Source: Mesorhizobium sp. CA8
GTDB lineage: Bacteria > Pseudomonadota > Alphaproteobacteria > Rhizobiales > Rhizobiaceae
Length of the DNA stretch: 64,000 nucleotides
Reading direction: 5' to 3'
NCBI RefSeq assembly: GCF_020164955.1
Contig: NZ_JAIUHG010000012.1
Coordinates: forward strand, 107,063-171,062
The notes beneath the pieces were generated by a model. It searched no databases and was not told the origin of the DNA. It saw nothing but the letters and a program-made list of their open reading frames with translations. Made by a program: the position numbers and the translations under genes. Shown here one piece after another: positions 8,691 through 16,622 of the stretch (positions within the stretch are counted from its first letter, which is position 1; the number at the start of each line of letters is the position of its first letter).

Positions 8691-9434
8691 TCACGCCACG
8701 AAGTCCGGCGCCTGTCCCTTGATCTTGCGGCCGGCGGCCTTGATCGTGCCTTTGGCGCCGTCCAGCGCGCCTTCCTTCAGCTCCAGCGCCAGAAGCCGGT
8801 GCCGCTCATACGGGCCAGGCATGGCAAGCGCCCCGGTTCGGTCGGCCGAGAAGCCGAACCGTCCATAATACGGCGCATCGCCGACGAGCAGGATCGAGCC
8901 ATGGCCGAGCCGCGCGGCCTCGGCGAATGCATGCCGCATCAGCGCCGAGCCGATGCCGCCGCTCTTCAAGCCTGGCTCGACCGCGAGCGGGCCAAGCAGA
9001 AGCGCCGCCGGACCGCCCTCGCCCAGCCTCACATCCCACAGCCGCACCGTGCCGACGACCCCGCCCGAGACATCGCGGGCGACAAAGGCCAGGCCTTCCG
9101 AAGGCCGGCGGCCGCGCCGCAGCTTCTCCGAGGACTTCTTCTTGCGCTTCGGCCCCATGGCACGGTCAAGCAGCGCTTCGCGCGCCGCGGCGTCGCCCAC
9201 GCCTTCGCCGACGATCACGAAGGCGCGCGCAATCTCCCCCCTCGAGGGGGAGATGTCGCCGAAGGCGACAGAGGGGGTCGCCGCGCGTGAAGCGCCGGCG
9301 CCCTCAACGACAAGAGACGCCGCCGGCGATCTATGTGAGACGACCCCCTCTGGCCGCTGCGCGGCCACCTCCCCCTCAAGGGGGGAGATTACCCGGCGTG
9401 CTGCGCCCTCTACGATGAAATCTGCAATGTCCAT
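8691..9434 (-). CDS. GNAT-family N-acetyltransferase with an in-frame palindromic-repeat insertion
   Basis: A 247-residue protein whose residues ~75-240 form a GNAT acyltransferase fold: REALLDRAMG near the domain start, VGTVRLWDV, the acetyl-CoA-binding part LAVEPGLKSGGIGSALMRHA and APYYGRFGFS. The acyl acceptor is unknown. The frame also reads through a 160-bp inverted-repeat element (9231-9390), adding about 53 residues (SPLEGEVAAQRPEGVV ... ISPSRGEI) between the first ~14 residues and the domain. The N-terminal MDIADFIVEG resembles an original start separated from the domain by the insertion. Translation could instead begin at a GTG near 9218, just inside the insertion, giving a normal-length enzyme. 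Confidence 0.85.
   Translation of the reverse strand: MDIADFIVEGAARRVISPLEGEVAAQRPEGVVSHRSPAASLVVEGAGASRAATPSVAFGDISPSRGEIARAFVIVGEGVGDAAAREALLDRAMGPKRKKKSSEKLRRGRRPSEGLAFVARDVSGGVVGTVRLWDVRLGEGGPAALLLGPLAVEPGLKSGGIGSALMRHAFAEAARLGHGSILLVGDAPYYGRFGFSADRTGALAMPGPYERHRLLALELKEGALDGAKGTIKAAGRKIKGQAPDFVA
9231..9390. repeat. Mesorhizobium-type inverted-repeat element inside the GNAT gene
   Basis: Two 50-bp arms (9231-9280 and 9341-9390) are imperfect inverse complements. Each starts or ends with AATCTCCCCCCT/C and contains its own small palindrome (CTCCCCC-TCGA/TTGA-GGGGGAG), a GC hairpin and GAGGGGGTCG. A 60-bp spacer (9281-9340) separates them. This style of repeat normally lies between genes; here it is within an open coding frame. 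Confidence 0.88.
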
Positions 9435-9531
9435 GTCCGCGATCCTTCACCAGCGGAGATCTGTTCCACAAGCGAGCCCGGGCGGATGACAGGCACCCGC
9501 CCGATCGATCTGAGCGGTTCTTGCGAACCGC

Positions 9532-10665
9532 TCAGATCACGTAGGATCGGAGAGGCTCGAAGCCATTGAAGGCAACCGCCGAATAGGTGGTCGTATAGGC
9601 TCCGGTGCCTTCGATCAGCACCTCGTCGCCGATGGTCAGCGACAAGGGCAGCGGATAAGGCGTCTTCTCATACATCACGTCGGCCGAATCGCAGGTGGGG
9701 CCGGCGAGCACGCAAGGCGCGGTCTCCGAGCCGTCATGGCGGGTGACCAGCGGATAGCGGATCGCCTCGTCCATGGTCTCGGCGAGACCGCCGAACTTGC
9801 CGATGTCGAGGAACACCCAGCGCACATTGTCGTTGTCGGCCTTCTTCGAGATCAGCACGACTTCCGACTTGATGACGCCGGCATTGCCGACCATGCCGCG
9901 GCCCGGCTCGATGACCGTCTCGGGCAGCGCATTGCCGAAATGCTTGCGCAGCGCCGAGAAGATTGCCTGGCCGTAGGCCTGCGCCGCCGGCACATCCTTA
10001 AGGTAACGGGTCGGGAAGCCGCCGCCCATATTGACCATCTTCAAGACGATGCCTTCCTCGGCAAGCGTCGCGAACACCGTCTTGGCGTCGCCCAGGGCGC
10101 GGTCCCAGGCCGACAGGTCGGTCTGCTGCGAGCCGACATGGAACGACACGCCATAGGCGTCGAGGCCGAGGCCCTTGGCATGACGCAGCACGTCGACTGC
10201 CATCGCCGGCACGCAGCCGAACTTGCGCGACAGCGGCCACTCGGCGCCTTCGCCGTCGGTCAGCACGCGACAGAACACGCGCGAGCCAGGAGCGGCACGC
10301 GCGATCTTCTCGACCTCCTCGACGCAGTCCACGGCGAAAAGGCGAATGCCGAGCTGGTAGGCGCGTGCGATGTCACGCTCCTTCTTGATGGTGTTGCCGA
10401 AGGAAATGCGGTTGGCGGGCGCGCCGGCATCCATCGCCATCTCGACCTCGGCGACCGATGCGGTGTCGAAGGACGAGCCCATCGCAGCAAGCAGGCGCAG
10501 GATTTCCGGCGCCGGATTTGCTTTCACCGCATAGTAGATCCTGGAATCGGGCAACGCCTTCTCGAAGGCGCGGAAGTTGTCGCGCACGACATCGAGGTCG
10601 ACGACGAGGCAAGGGCCATTCGGACGTCGGGTGGCGAGGAAATCAAGAATGCGCTGAGTGGCCAT
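9532..10665 (-). CDS. Ornithine (lysine/ornithine) decarboxylase, PLP fold III
   Basis: The 377-residue enzyme decarboxylates ornithine to putrescine, the first step of polyamine synthesis, in the cytoplasm. It has the alanine-racemase-like barrel with the PLP lysine in YYAVKANPAPEIL (residue ~45), the conserved SFHVGSQQ, the glycine loop MVNMGGGFPTRYLKD, the phosphate-binding IEPGRGMVGNAG and the C-terminal CAGPTCDS-type catalytic cysteine (here LAGPTCDSADVMYE). Length matches the bacterial fold III family. I start at the ATG at 10665; the frame stays open far upstream only because it crosses the leader. The leader is ~430 nt and structured. Putrescine made here is the substrate of the homospermidine synthase at 35 kb. 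Confidence 0.95.
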   Translation of the reverse strand: MATQRILDFLATRRPNGPCLVVDLDVVRDNFRAFEKALPDSRIYYAVKANPAPEILRLLAAMGSSFDTASVAEVEMAMDAGAPANRISFGNTIKKERDIARAYQLGIRLFAVDCVEEVEKIARAAPGSRVFCRVLTDGEGAEWPLSRKFGCVPAMAVDVLRHAKGLGLDAYGVSFHVGSQQTDLSAWDRALGDAKTVFATLAEEGIVLKMVNMGGGFPTRYLKDVPAAQAYGQAIFSALRKHFGNALPETVIEPGRGMVGNAGVIKSEVVLISKKADNDNVRWVFLDIGKFGGLAETMDEAIRYPLVTRHDGSETAPCVLAGPTCDSADVMYEKTPYPLPLSLTIGDEVLIEGTGAYTTTYSAVAFNGFEPLRSYVI

Positions 10666-11097
10666 CGAGGTCTCTCCATTGGCGCCTTTCGGCGCGCACA
10701 AAGGCTGCTGAACGCGGGCGCTCAGCCTCGCGAACTCGCGGTGGACAAAGGCGGGACGGAAAATCCATGGAACCAGGCGGTGGAGACCCCGGAACCACGA
10801 ATCGCCGTCTCGCGGCGGTGAACCTTGGCCTTGCCCGGCCTCGGTTCGCTTTGTCTGCCTTGGCTTGGATGGGAGACCCCGTCCGCACTGCCGGCAATGA
10901 AGGTGTGCCTCTTTAGTAACCCCGGTCTTTGGACAACCGGAAGAGAACCAGAAAGGCCCGCACCGTCGTTGCTTCAAGGTGTCCTCGGTCTTGTGGTTGG
11001 CCACTGACCGACTGGAGGGGTTGGCTCCAGTTACCTTACCGATTGTCCTCACCATTCGAGGGTCGGCGGACACCCACAGGCACGTGCGACTTTGGGC
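10666..11097 (-). promoter_or_regulatory. speF motif: Long 5' leader of ornithine decarboxylase (speF-type RNA motif)
   Basis: The ~430-nt leader before the decarboxylase is non-coding and rich in stem-loops on this strand. There is a perfect ACTGGAG/CTCCAGT hairpin (11011-11031), then GTGG-CCAA-CCAC, a CCGGT/ACCGG hairpin, and GCGCC-GAAA-GGCGC just before the ribosome-binding site. A conserved cis-acting element named speF is known upstream of alphaproteobacterial ornithine decarboxylase genes, and gene, position and structure agree. I identify it by context and memory of the family rather than a covariance-model match. It presumably tunes decarboxylase expression to polyamine or growth state. 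Confidence 0.72.
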
Positions 11098-11103
11098 AAG
11101 CGC

Positions 11104-11132
11104 GATATAAGAGCGAAGGGTTTCACAATCAA
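11104..11132 (-). promoter_or_regulatory. Candidate sigma-70 promoter for the decarboxylase leader
   Basis: On the minus strand TTGATT (11127-11132) and TATATC (11104-11109) are separated by 17 bases, which would start transcription near 11097. The region is visibly AT-richer than its surroundings. Prediction only. Confidence 0.6.
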
Positions 11133-11207
11133 TAAAAATCGTAAGCCCAGGTTGTAAAATTTCTGGCATCGAACAATGTTGATCGCACCGTATCCGGAAA
11201 TCGAACG

Positions 11208-12404
11208 ATGCCAGGAACTCAAGGACCGCTGAACGCCTTCCTCGATCTGCGCCAAATGCCTGTGGCGAATGCGGAATTGGGCCCGCTCGCCGGCCTGCGC
11301 CTGGCCGTCAAGGACATCTATGACGTCGCCGGCTACCGCACCGGCTGCGGCAATCCGCAAAAATTCGAGGAAGCGCACGCCGCCTCGCGCACGGCGCAAG
11401 CGGTGCAGACGATCCTCGATGCCGGCGCGCGATTCGTCGGCAAGACCCAGACCGACGAGTTGGCCTTCTCGCTGTTCGGCCAGAACGCGCATTTCCCCTA
11501 CCCGGTCAATCCCGCCGCGCCCGATCGCGTCACCGGCGGCTCCTCCTCCGGCTCGGCTGCCGCGGTTGCCGGCGGGCTGGCGAACATCGCCACCGGTTCC
11601 GACACCGGCGGCTCGGTTCGCGCGCCGGCAAGCTTCTGCGGCCTGATCGGGCTGCGCACCACCCATGGCCGCATTCCGCTCGACGGCGCGATGAAGTTGG
11701 CATCGAGCTTCGACACGTTCGGCTGGTTCGCCGACGACATCGAGACCTATGAGGCGGTCGGCAAGCTTTTGCTCGGCCGCGATCCGCACCAGCACCCGCT
11801 CAACCGCCCGCTGTCGATCCGCTGGCTTGACGCCTTCGTCACCGGCCCGGCGGAAGCCGCCGAATACGCGCGCATGAAGGCGCTGGCGGCCGGCGTCATC
11901 GGCCAGCCGGTAGAGACCGAATACGCCTTCGCCTCTTTCCCGGACGAGCTTTACTGGTGCTTCCGCCGCCTGCAGGCCTTCGAGGCCTGGCGCGAGCATG
12001 GCCCTTGGATCTCGGCCGGCGGTCGCCTCAGCCCGGGCGTCGAGGAGCGTTTCGGCTTCGGCCGCACCATCGACGCCACGACTGCCGCCACCGAAGCCGC
12101 GCGCCGCTTGGCGTTCCGGGCGGAATTCGGGGCTCTGCTCGGCAACAACGGCTTTCTGGTCCTGCCCACCGTTCCCGGCGCGGCGCCGCTCGCCGCCAGC
12201 ACGCCGGAACAGTTCCAGGCCTATCGCGAAAGGGCGCTGCATCTCTTGTGCCTTTCCGGTCTTTCGGGCTTTCCGCAGATCACCTTGCCGATCGGCTCCG
12301 TCGACGGCGCGCCTTTCGGTCTTTCGCTGCTCGGCCCTTCCGGCAGCGACGTTGCCCTGATACGGCTCGGCCGCAGGATTCTCGACGCGGCACGAAAGGT
12401 CTGA
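11208..12404 (+). CDS. Amidase (amidase-signature family)
   Basis: A 398-residue amidase-signature hydrolase that cleaves a carboxamide to acid plus ammonia. The Lys-cisSer-Ser triad can be placed: Lys in LRLAVKDIYD (residue ~34), serine-rich VTGGSSSGSAAAVAGG (about residues 105-120) and the nucleophile in GSDTGGSVRAPASFCGLIG. The remainder has the family's GLRTTHGRI continuation and a C-terminal PFGLSLLGPSGSD. It stands upstream of a LysR regulator on the same strand, two bases apart, an unusual co-directional arrangement suggesting the regulator is made with the enzyme. The substrate cannot be read from sequence. Confidence 0.92.
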   Translation: MPGTQGPLNAFLDLRQMPVANAELGPLAGLRLAVKDIYDVAGYRTGCGNPQKFEEAHAASRTAQAVQTILDAGARFVGKTQTDELAFSLFGQNAHFPYPVNPAAPDRVTGGSSSGSAAAVAGGLANIATGSDTGGSVRAPASFCGLIGLRTTHGRIPLDGAMKLASSFDTFGWFADDIETYEAVGKLLLGRDPHQHPLNRPLSIRWLDAFVTGPAEAAEYARMKALAAGVIGQPVETEYAFASFPDELYWCFRRLQAFEAWREHGPWISAGGRLSPGVEERFGFGRTIDATTAATEAARRLAFRAEFGALLGNNGFLVLPTVPGAAPLAASTPEQFQAYRERALHLLCLSGLSGFPQITLPIGSVDGAPFGLSLLGPSGSDVALIRLGRRILDAARKV

Positions 12405-12406
12405 AC

Positions 12407-13306
12407 ATGGATACATTGACGCGCATGCGCGCCTTCATCGACGTGGTCGAGGCGGAAGGCTTTTCGGCCGCGGCGCGCAAGATCGGCCGGTCCAAGGCGC
12501 TTTTGTCGAAATATGTGCGCGAGCTGGAAGACGAGCTCGGCGCGCTGCTCTTGAACCGCACAACGCGCCAGTTCTCGCTGACCGAAGCCGGCCACACCTA
12601 TTATCAGCGCGCCTCCGAGATCGTGCGTGAGGTCGACAGTCTCGCCGAGGCTGTGCGCCAGTCTTCCGGCGACGTCCGCGGCAGGATCAAGCTGTCGGCC
12701 GCCCGCACCTTCGCCGATGCGCCGATCGGTCAGTCGCTGGTCGACTTCGCCAGGCAGCATCCCGACATCGTGCTCGACATCCATCTCGACGATCGCTTCG
12801 TTGACCTTGTCGAGGAAGGTTTCGACCTTGCCGTGCGCATCTCGCGGCTGGAGAACTCCTCGCTAATCGCCAGGCGGCTGGCGCCGTTCTCGGTCAGGCT
12901 TTGCGCGTCGCCGGAGCTGATCGCCAAGCATGGCAAGCCGACACGTCCGCAGGATCTCGCCAACATGCCCTGCATCGTCGACACGAACGGCCGCTCGCTG
13001 TCCAACTGGCGCTTCAAGGGCGAGGCCGAGGACTCCATCAGCGTCGCCGTTTCGGGTCCGATCGAGGTCAACAGCCCGATCGTGGCAAGAGCCGCCGCGC
13101 TCTCCGGCCTGGGCTTCGCCATGCTGCCGGATTTCATCGCCGCCCCCGACGTCGCATCCGGCAAGCTGGTCACCGCGCTCGACGATCGTCTCATGGCGGG
13201 CACCGGCATCTTCGCCGTCTACCCGCACCGCCGCTATCTGCCGGCCAAGGTAAGGGTCCTAGTCGATTTCCTGGTGCAGTGGTTCAAGACGCGCGACACG
13301 GCGTGA
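12407..13306 (+). CDS. LysR-family transcriptional regulator
   Basis: A 299-residue regulator with an N-terminal winged helix-turn-helix (residues ~1-60, containing AFIDVVEAEGFSAAARKIGR and LNRTTRQFSLTEAG) and a C-terminal periplasmic-binding-like effector domain (residues ~90-295). It starts two bases after the amidase stop and is likely translated from the same transcript. Subtype resembles the DsdC/AaeR-like group with a VVEAEGFSAAA recognition region. Target and effector are unknown; the amidase gene is the obvious candidate. Confidence 0.93.
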   Translation: MDTLTRMRAFIDVVEAEGFSAAARKIGRSKALLSKYVRELEDELGALLLNRTTRQFSLTEAGHTYYQRASEIVREVDSLAEAVRQSSGDVRGRIKLSAARTFADAPIGQSLVDFARQHPDIVLDIHLDDRFVDLVEEGFDLAVRISRLENSSLIARRLAPFSVRLCASPELIAKHGKPTRPQDLANMPCIVDTNGRSLSNWRFKGEAEDSISVAVSGPIEVNSPIVARAAALSGLGFAMLPDFIAAPDVASGKLVTALDDRLMAGTGIFAVYPHRRYLPAKVRVLVDFLVQWFKTRDTA

Positions 13307-13384
13307 TAGCCCGCGTCCCAATTTCGCCCCCTTTATGTTAACTCTCGGGCCTCACTCCCGAAGTCGATGGAATCGCGGCCCGGA

Positions 13385-14053
13385 ATGCATCTGAAACGGC
13401 AAGCAACCATGCTGGCTTCGGCCCTCGCCGCCACGTTCGTCTCGGTCGAGCAGGCCGAAGTGCACCCGCATGTCTTCGCCGAAGCGCGCCTCGACGTCAT
13501 CCTCAGCCAGGATCACCAAAGTGTGACGGCGCTGCGCCACCTTTGGCGCTTCGACGACCTGTTTTCGAGTACAGTGATGATGGAGTTCGACAAGAACTCC
13601 GATCTGAAACTTGACGACAAAGAACTCAAGGAAGTGGCCGACACCGTCCATTCCTCGCTGGCCGAGTTCAATTACTTCCAGCTCGTAACCCAGGACGGCA
13701 AGGACGTGCCTATGGTGCCGCCGCCGCATCTGATGGCGAACTTCGAGAACGACCAGTTGATCATCCTGTTCGAGTCGCAGCCGAAGACCCCGATCAAGCT
13801 CGCCGGCAAAGTCGACATCGGCGTCTACGATCCGACCTTCTACACGGCGATCGACTTTACCGATGACGCCAACCTTGCCGTCGAAGGCCTGCCCTCGACC
13901 TGCACCAAGAAGGTGATCCGGCCCGATCCTGACGAGGCGATCAAGGAAAACCAGAAGACCCTGACGGAGGCGTTCTTCAACGATCCGACAGGCACCAACA
14001 TGAGCAAGATCTTCGCCACCAAGCTCGAGTTGAACTGCCCGCCGGAAGGATGA
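13385..14053 (+). CDS. DUF1007 family periplasmic protein
   Basis: A protein of about 222 residues with a signal peptide (MHLKRQATMLASALAATFVS) and a mature part beginning near HPHVFAEARLDV. That His-Pro-His start and the WRFDDLFSSTVMMEFD and IGVYDPTFYTAIDFTD stretches are typical of DUF1007. These proteins are nearly always encoded beside a NicO-type metal permease, as here (next gene starts within 10 bases), and are thought to handle a divalent metal in the periplasm. An upstream in-frame ATG at 13367 exists, but the 13385 start gives a cleaner signal peptide. The metal is not determined. Confidence 0.88.
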   Translation: MHLKRQATMLASALAATFVSVEQAEVHPHVFAEARLDVILSQDHQSVTALRHLWRFDDLFSSTVMMEFDKNSDLKLDDKELKEVADTVHSSLAEFNYFQLVTQDGKDVPMVPPPHLMANFENDQLIILFESQPKTPIKLAGKVDIGVYDPTFYTAIDFTDDANLAVEGLPSTCTKKVIRPDPDEAIKENQKTLTEAFFNDPTGTNMSKIFATKLELNCPPEG

Positions 14054-14060
14054 TTTGGTG

Positions 14061-15323
14061 ATGAAACCACCGCTGCGCGCAAGCAGATTCCGCAAAGGTG
14101 TCTCACGGCTTTGCGATCGGAACCTGCGGATGTTCGTGGGGCATCCCACGAATATCCGACTAGCGCTCGGCCTGTTGACCGCCACCCTGGTGATCACCCA
14201 TTTGCCTGTCGTGGCGCATGCGCAAAGTTCGCTGGGCATCGGCACCAATGACGGCATGGCGCCGACCACCACCGGGCCGTTTGCCCATATACTGATGTGG
14301 ATCAATCTCAGGCAGCAGGAATTCTACCATTCGCTCGCCGCCGCCATGAAGGCGATGCGCCAGGATGGCAGCAAGCTCTGGCTGCTGATCGGGCTTTCCT
14401 TCGCCTATGGCATCTTCCACGCCGCCGGCCCCGGCCACGGCAAGGCGGTCATTTCCTCCTATATGGTCGCCAACGAAGTGGCCCTCAGGCGCGGCATCAT
14501 GCTCTCCTTCGTCTCGGCGCTGCTGCAGGGCCTGACGGCGGTGGTCGTGATGATGCTCGCCTATTTCGTGCTGCGCGGCACCGCGATCTCGATGACCGAC
14601 GCGGCCTGGTTCCTGGAAATCTCGAGCTATGTGCTGGTGACACTGTTCGGCGCCTGGCTTTTGTGGCGCAAGCTCGGGCCGTCGATCCTGCGCCTGTTCG
14701 GCAGGAGGCCTGCCTACAGCCTGTCGGCTGCCCATGCCGGCCATTCGCATGGCGGGCATGGGGGCCACTCGCATGCCCATGCGCATTCCCATGCCGGCCA
14801 TTCTCACGCTCATGCGCACTCAACGCATTCGCACGTCCTCCATGTGCATGACGCTCATGATCACGTTCATCACGACCATTCGCACGGTCACGATCACGCC
14901 GCGCATGATCACGCCCACCACGATCATGGCCCGGGCGAAGTCTGCGAGACCTGCGGCCATTCGCATGCGCCCGATCCGGCGATGCTGTCGGGTGACCGCT
15001 TCGATTGGAAGACCGCCTGGTCGGCGGTGGCCGCCGTCGGCATCCGCCCCTGCTCCGGCGCGCTGATCGTGCTGAGCTTCGCGCTGCTCAACGGACTGTG
15101 GGTAGGAGGGCTGCTGTCGGTGCTGGCGATGTCGATCGGCACCGCGATCACCGTCTCGGCGCTGGCGACGATCGCGGTGCTGGCCAAAAATTGGGCGGTC
15201 TATTTCGCCGGCGATGGACGCATCGGCAACCGCATCCATTCCATCGTCGAGATCGGCGGCGCCGCCTTCATCTTCCTGGTCGGCCTGCTGCTTCTGTCGG
15301 CCGGCCTGTCGGGCGGCGCCTGA
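14061..15323 (+). CDS. NicO/RcnA-type nickel/cobalt (divalent metal) transporter
   Basis: An inner-membrane permease of about 420 residues. It has a hydrophobic N-terminal segment (LALGLLTATLVITHLPVVA), helices around FHAAGPGHGKAVISSYMVA (the HxxxxGPGHGK-type metal signature), a very His-rich cytoplasmic loop (about residues 220-305, encoded by 14740-14990, repeated HSHAHAHS and HDH) and C-terminal helices with GIRPCSGALIVLSFALLNGL. It probably exports excess Ni, Co or Zn. The start is uncertain: GTG 14058 and ATG 14061 follow a good GGAAGGA site, but ATG 14130 would give a more normal signal region. A strong palindrome (14127-14158) overlaps that second start. Confidence 0.9.
   Translation: MKPPLRASRFRKGVSRLCDRNLRMFVGHPTNIRLALGLLTATLVITHLPVVAHAQSSLGIGTNDGMAPTTTGPFAHILMWINLRQQEFYHSLAAAMKAMRQDGSKLWLLIGLSFAYGIFHAAGPGHGKAVISSYMVANEVALRRGIMLSFVSALLQGLTAVVVMMLAYFVLRGTAISMTDAAWFLEISSYVLVTLFGAWLLWRKLGPSILRLFGRRPAYSLSAAHAGHSHGGHGGHSHAHAHSHAGHSHAHAHSTHSHVLHVHDAHDHVHHDHSHGHDHAAHDHAHHDHGPGEVCETCGHSHAPDPAMLSGDRFDWKTAWSAVAAVGIRPCSGALIVLSFALLNGLWVGGLLSVLAMSIGTAITVSALATIAVLAKNWAVYFAGDGRIGNRIHSIVEIGGAAFIFLVGLLLLSAGLSGGA
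14127..14158. repeat. 13-bp-arm palindrome in the 5' end of the NicO gene
   Basis: CGGAT-g-TTCGTGGG, loop GCAT, CCCACGAA-t-ATCCG: thirteen paired positions with one mismatch and a four-base loop. It is coding in the annotated frame (MFVGHPTNIR). It may be a small inserted palindrome, an operator or an mRNA hairpin near an alternative start. Confidence 0.7.
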
Positions 15324-15387
15324 CCAGGCAGTGCCCAAGTTGTATTGAGCTTCGGGTCAGGCCGGCATCACTTGGTATCGATAGACG

Positions 15388-16362
15388 TCAGGCGATCTTC
15401 CCGCCAAGCTCATCCTCGATGTGCGCGCGGATGATCTCGTCAAAGCTGCTTTCGGCGGCAAACCCCAATTCCCGCGCCCGCCTCGCCTCGAAGCGCGTCG
15501 GCCAGCCTTTGACGATCGCCCAGATGGTTTCGTCGGGCTGCTCGCGGATCCGCTTCGCCACCTCGACACCGGCAATGCGCTCCAGCGCCTCGATCTGCTC
15601 ACCGACCGTGACGGCGACGCCCGGCATTGTGAGGTTGCGGCGCGGGCCGACCTTGTCGCCTTCGATCTCGGCCGCATGGATGAGGAAATTCACCGCCGAG
15701 CGCGGGCTGGCATGGGTGTGCAGCACCGAGCGCGGCACCGGCAGGATCGCCTCCTGGCCGGCGAGCGGCTCGCGGATGATGCCTGAGAAGAAGCTCGACG
15801 CCGCCTTGTTCGGCTTGCCGGGGCGAACGCAGATCGTCGGCAGCCGGATGCCGATACCGTCGAAGAAGCCGCGCCGCGTATAATCGGCGAGCAGCGCTTC
15901 GCTCATCTGCTTCTGCGTGCCGTAGGAGGTGAGCGGCGTCGGATGGAATTCGTCCGGGATGACGTCCGGGAACGGCGCGCCGAACACGGCGATCGACGAG
16001 GTGAAGACGAGGCGCGGCGCGAAGGCCGCCAGGCGCACCGCATCGAACAGCGCGCGCGTACCGTCGAGATTGACCCGGTAGCCCAGATCGAAATTGGCTT
16101 CCGCCTCACCCGACACGATGCCCGCCAGATGGAAGATCACGTCCGGGCGCGGAGCCACGAGCGCCGCCATGGCGCCGGGCGCGGACAGATCGCCGGTGTG
16201 GATCGACACATCGATGCCCGTGAGCGCCGGCGCCTGCGGCGCCACGATGTCATGCAGGTCGAGCGCCGTTATTTTCCTCCCGCGCAAAGCGCCATTCTTG
16301 GCCAGCCGTGCAATCAGCTTGCGACCGACCATGCCGGCCGCGCCCGTGATCAGTATTCTCAT
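15388..16362 (-). CDS. denD: NAD-dependent sugar-acid dehydrogenase, D-erythronate dehydrogenase type
   Basis: A 324-residue extended SDR protein. The Rossmann motif is MRILITGAAGMVGRKL at the very N-terminus; the catalytic Ser and YxxxK-type site lie in FTSSIAVFGAP and SYGTQKQMSEALL. The full pattern, including GIGIRLPTICVRPGKPNKAA and SVLHTHASPRSAVNFL, closely resembles DenD, which oxidises D-erythronate at C2 in four-carbon acid catabolism. I start at the ATG before ILITG, since the upstream residues are not family-like. No other erythronate genes are adjacent, so the substrate is moderately certain. The small membrane-protein gene lies 2 bp upstream on the same strand. Confidence 0.85.
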   Translation of the reverse strand: MRILITGAAGMVGRKLIARLAKNGALRGRKITALDLHDIVAPQAPALTGIDVSIHTGDLSAPGAMAALVAPRPDVIFHLAGIVSGEAEANFDLGYRVNLDGTRALFDAVRLAAFAPRLVFTSSIAVFGAPFPDVIPDEFHPTPLTSYGTQKQMSEALLADYTRRGFFDGIGIRLPTICVRPGKPNKAASSFFSGIIREPLAGQEAILPVPRSVLHTHASPRSAVNFLIHAAEIEGDKVGPRRNLTMPGVAVTVGEQIEALERIAGVEVAKRIREQPDETIWAIVKGWPTRFEARRARELGFAAESSFDEIIRAHIEDELGGKIA

Positions 16363-16364
16363 CT

Positions 16365-16571
16365 TCAGAGACCTTTCTTGCGTTGGCTGCGTCCGCGCAG
16401 CCACAAGACGACGAACAGCCCGACCATGAAGACCACGGCGATGACGGCCGCCAGCACCGTCGACACCTTGCCGGCGGCCAGCATGATGGCTGGCAGGAAA
16501 TAGGTGGCGAGGCCGAACAGGAGCAGTATCACCGCCGCGGCGATCGCCGCGTTCTTTGTGTCACGATCCAT
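16365..16571 (-). CDS. Small two-helix membrane protein, unknown function
   Basis: A 68-residue protein with two hydrophobic segments (IAAAVILLLFGLATYFLPAI and VLAAVIAVVFMVGLFVVLWL), a short acidic N-terminus and a basic tail (RGRSQRKKGL). Its stop is 2 bp from the erythronate dehydrogenase start, so the two are probably co-transcribed. Composition and coupling support a real gene; no family recognised. Confidence 0.72.
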   Translation of the reverse strand: MDRDTKNAAIAAAVILLLFGLATYFLPAIMLAAGKVSTVLAAVIAVVFMVGLFVVLWLRGRSQRKKGL

Positions 16572-16622
16572 CAGCGGAAGGTCCTCGTTTCGAGGCTGTT
16601 CGGTTTCATCGTCACGGCAGGA

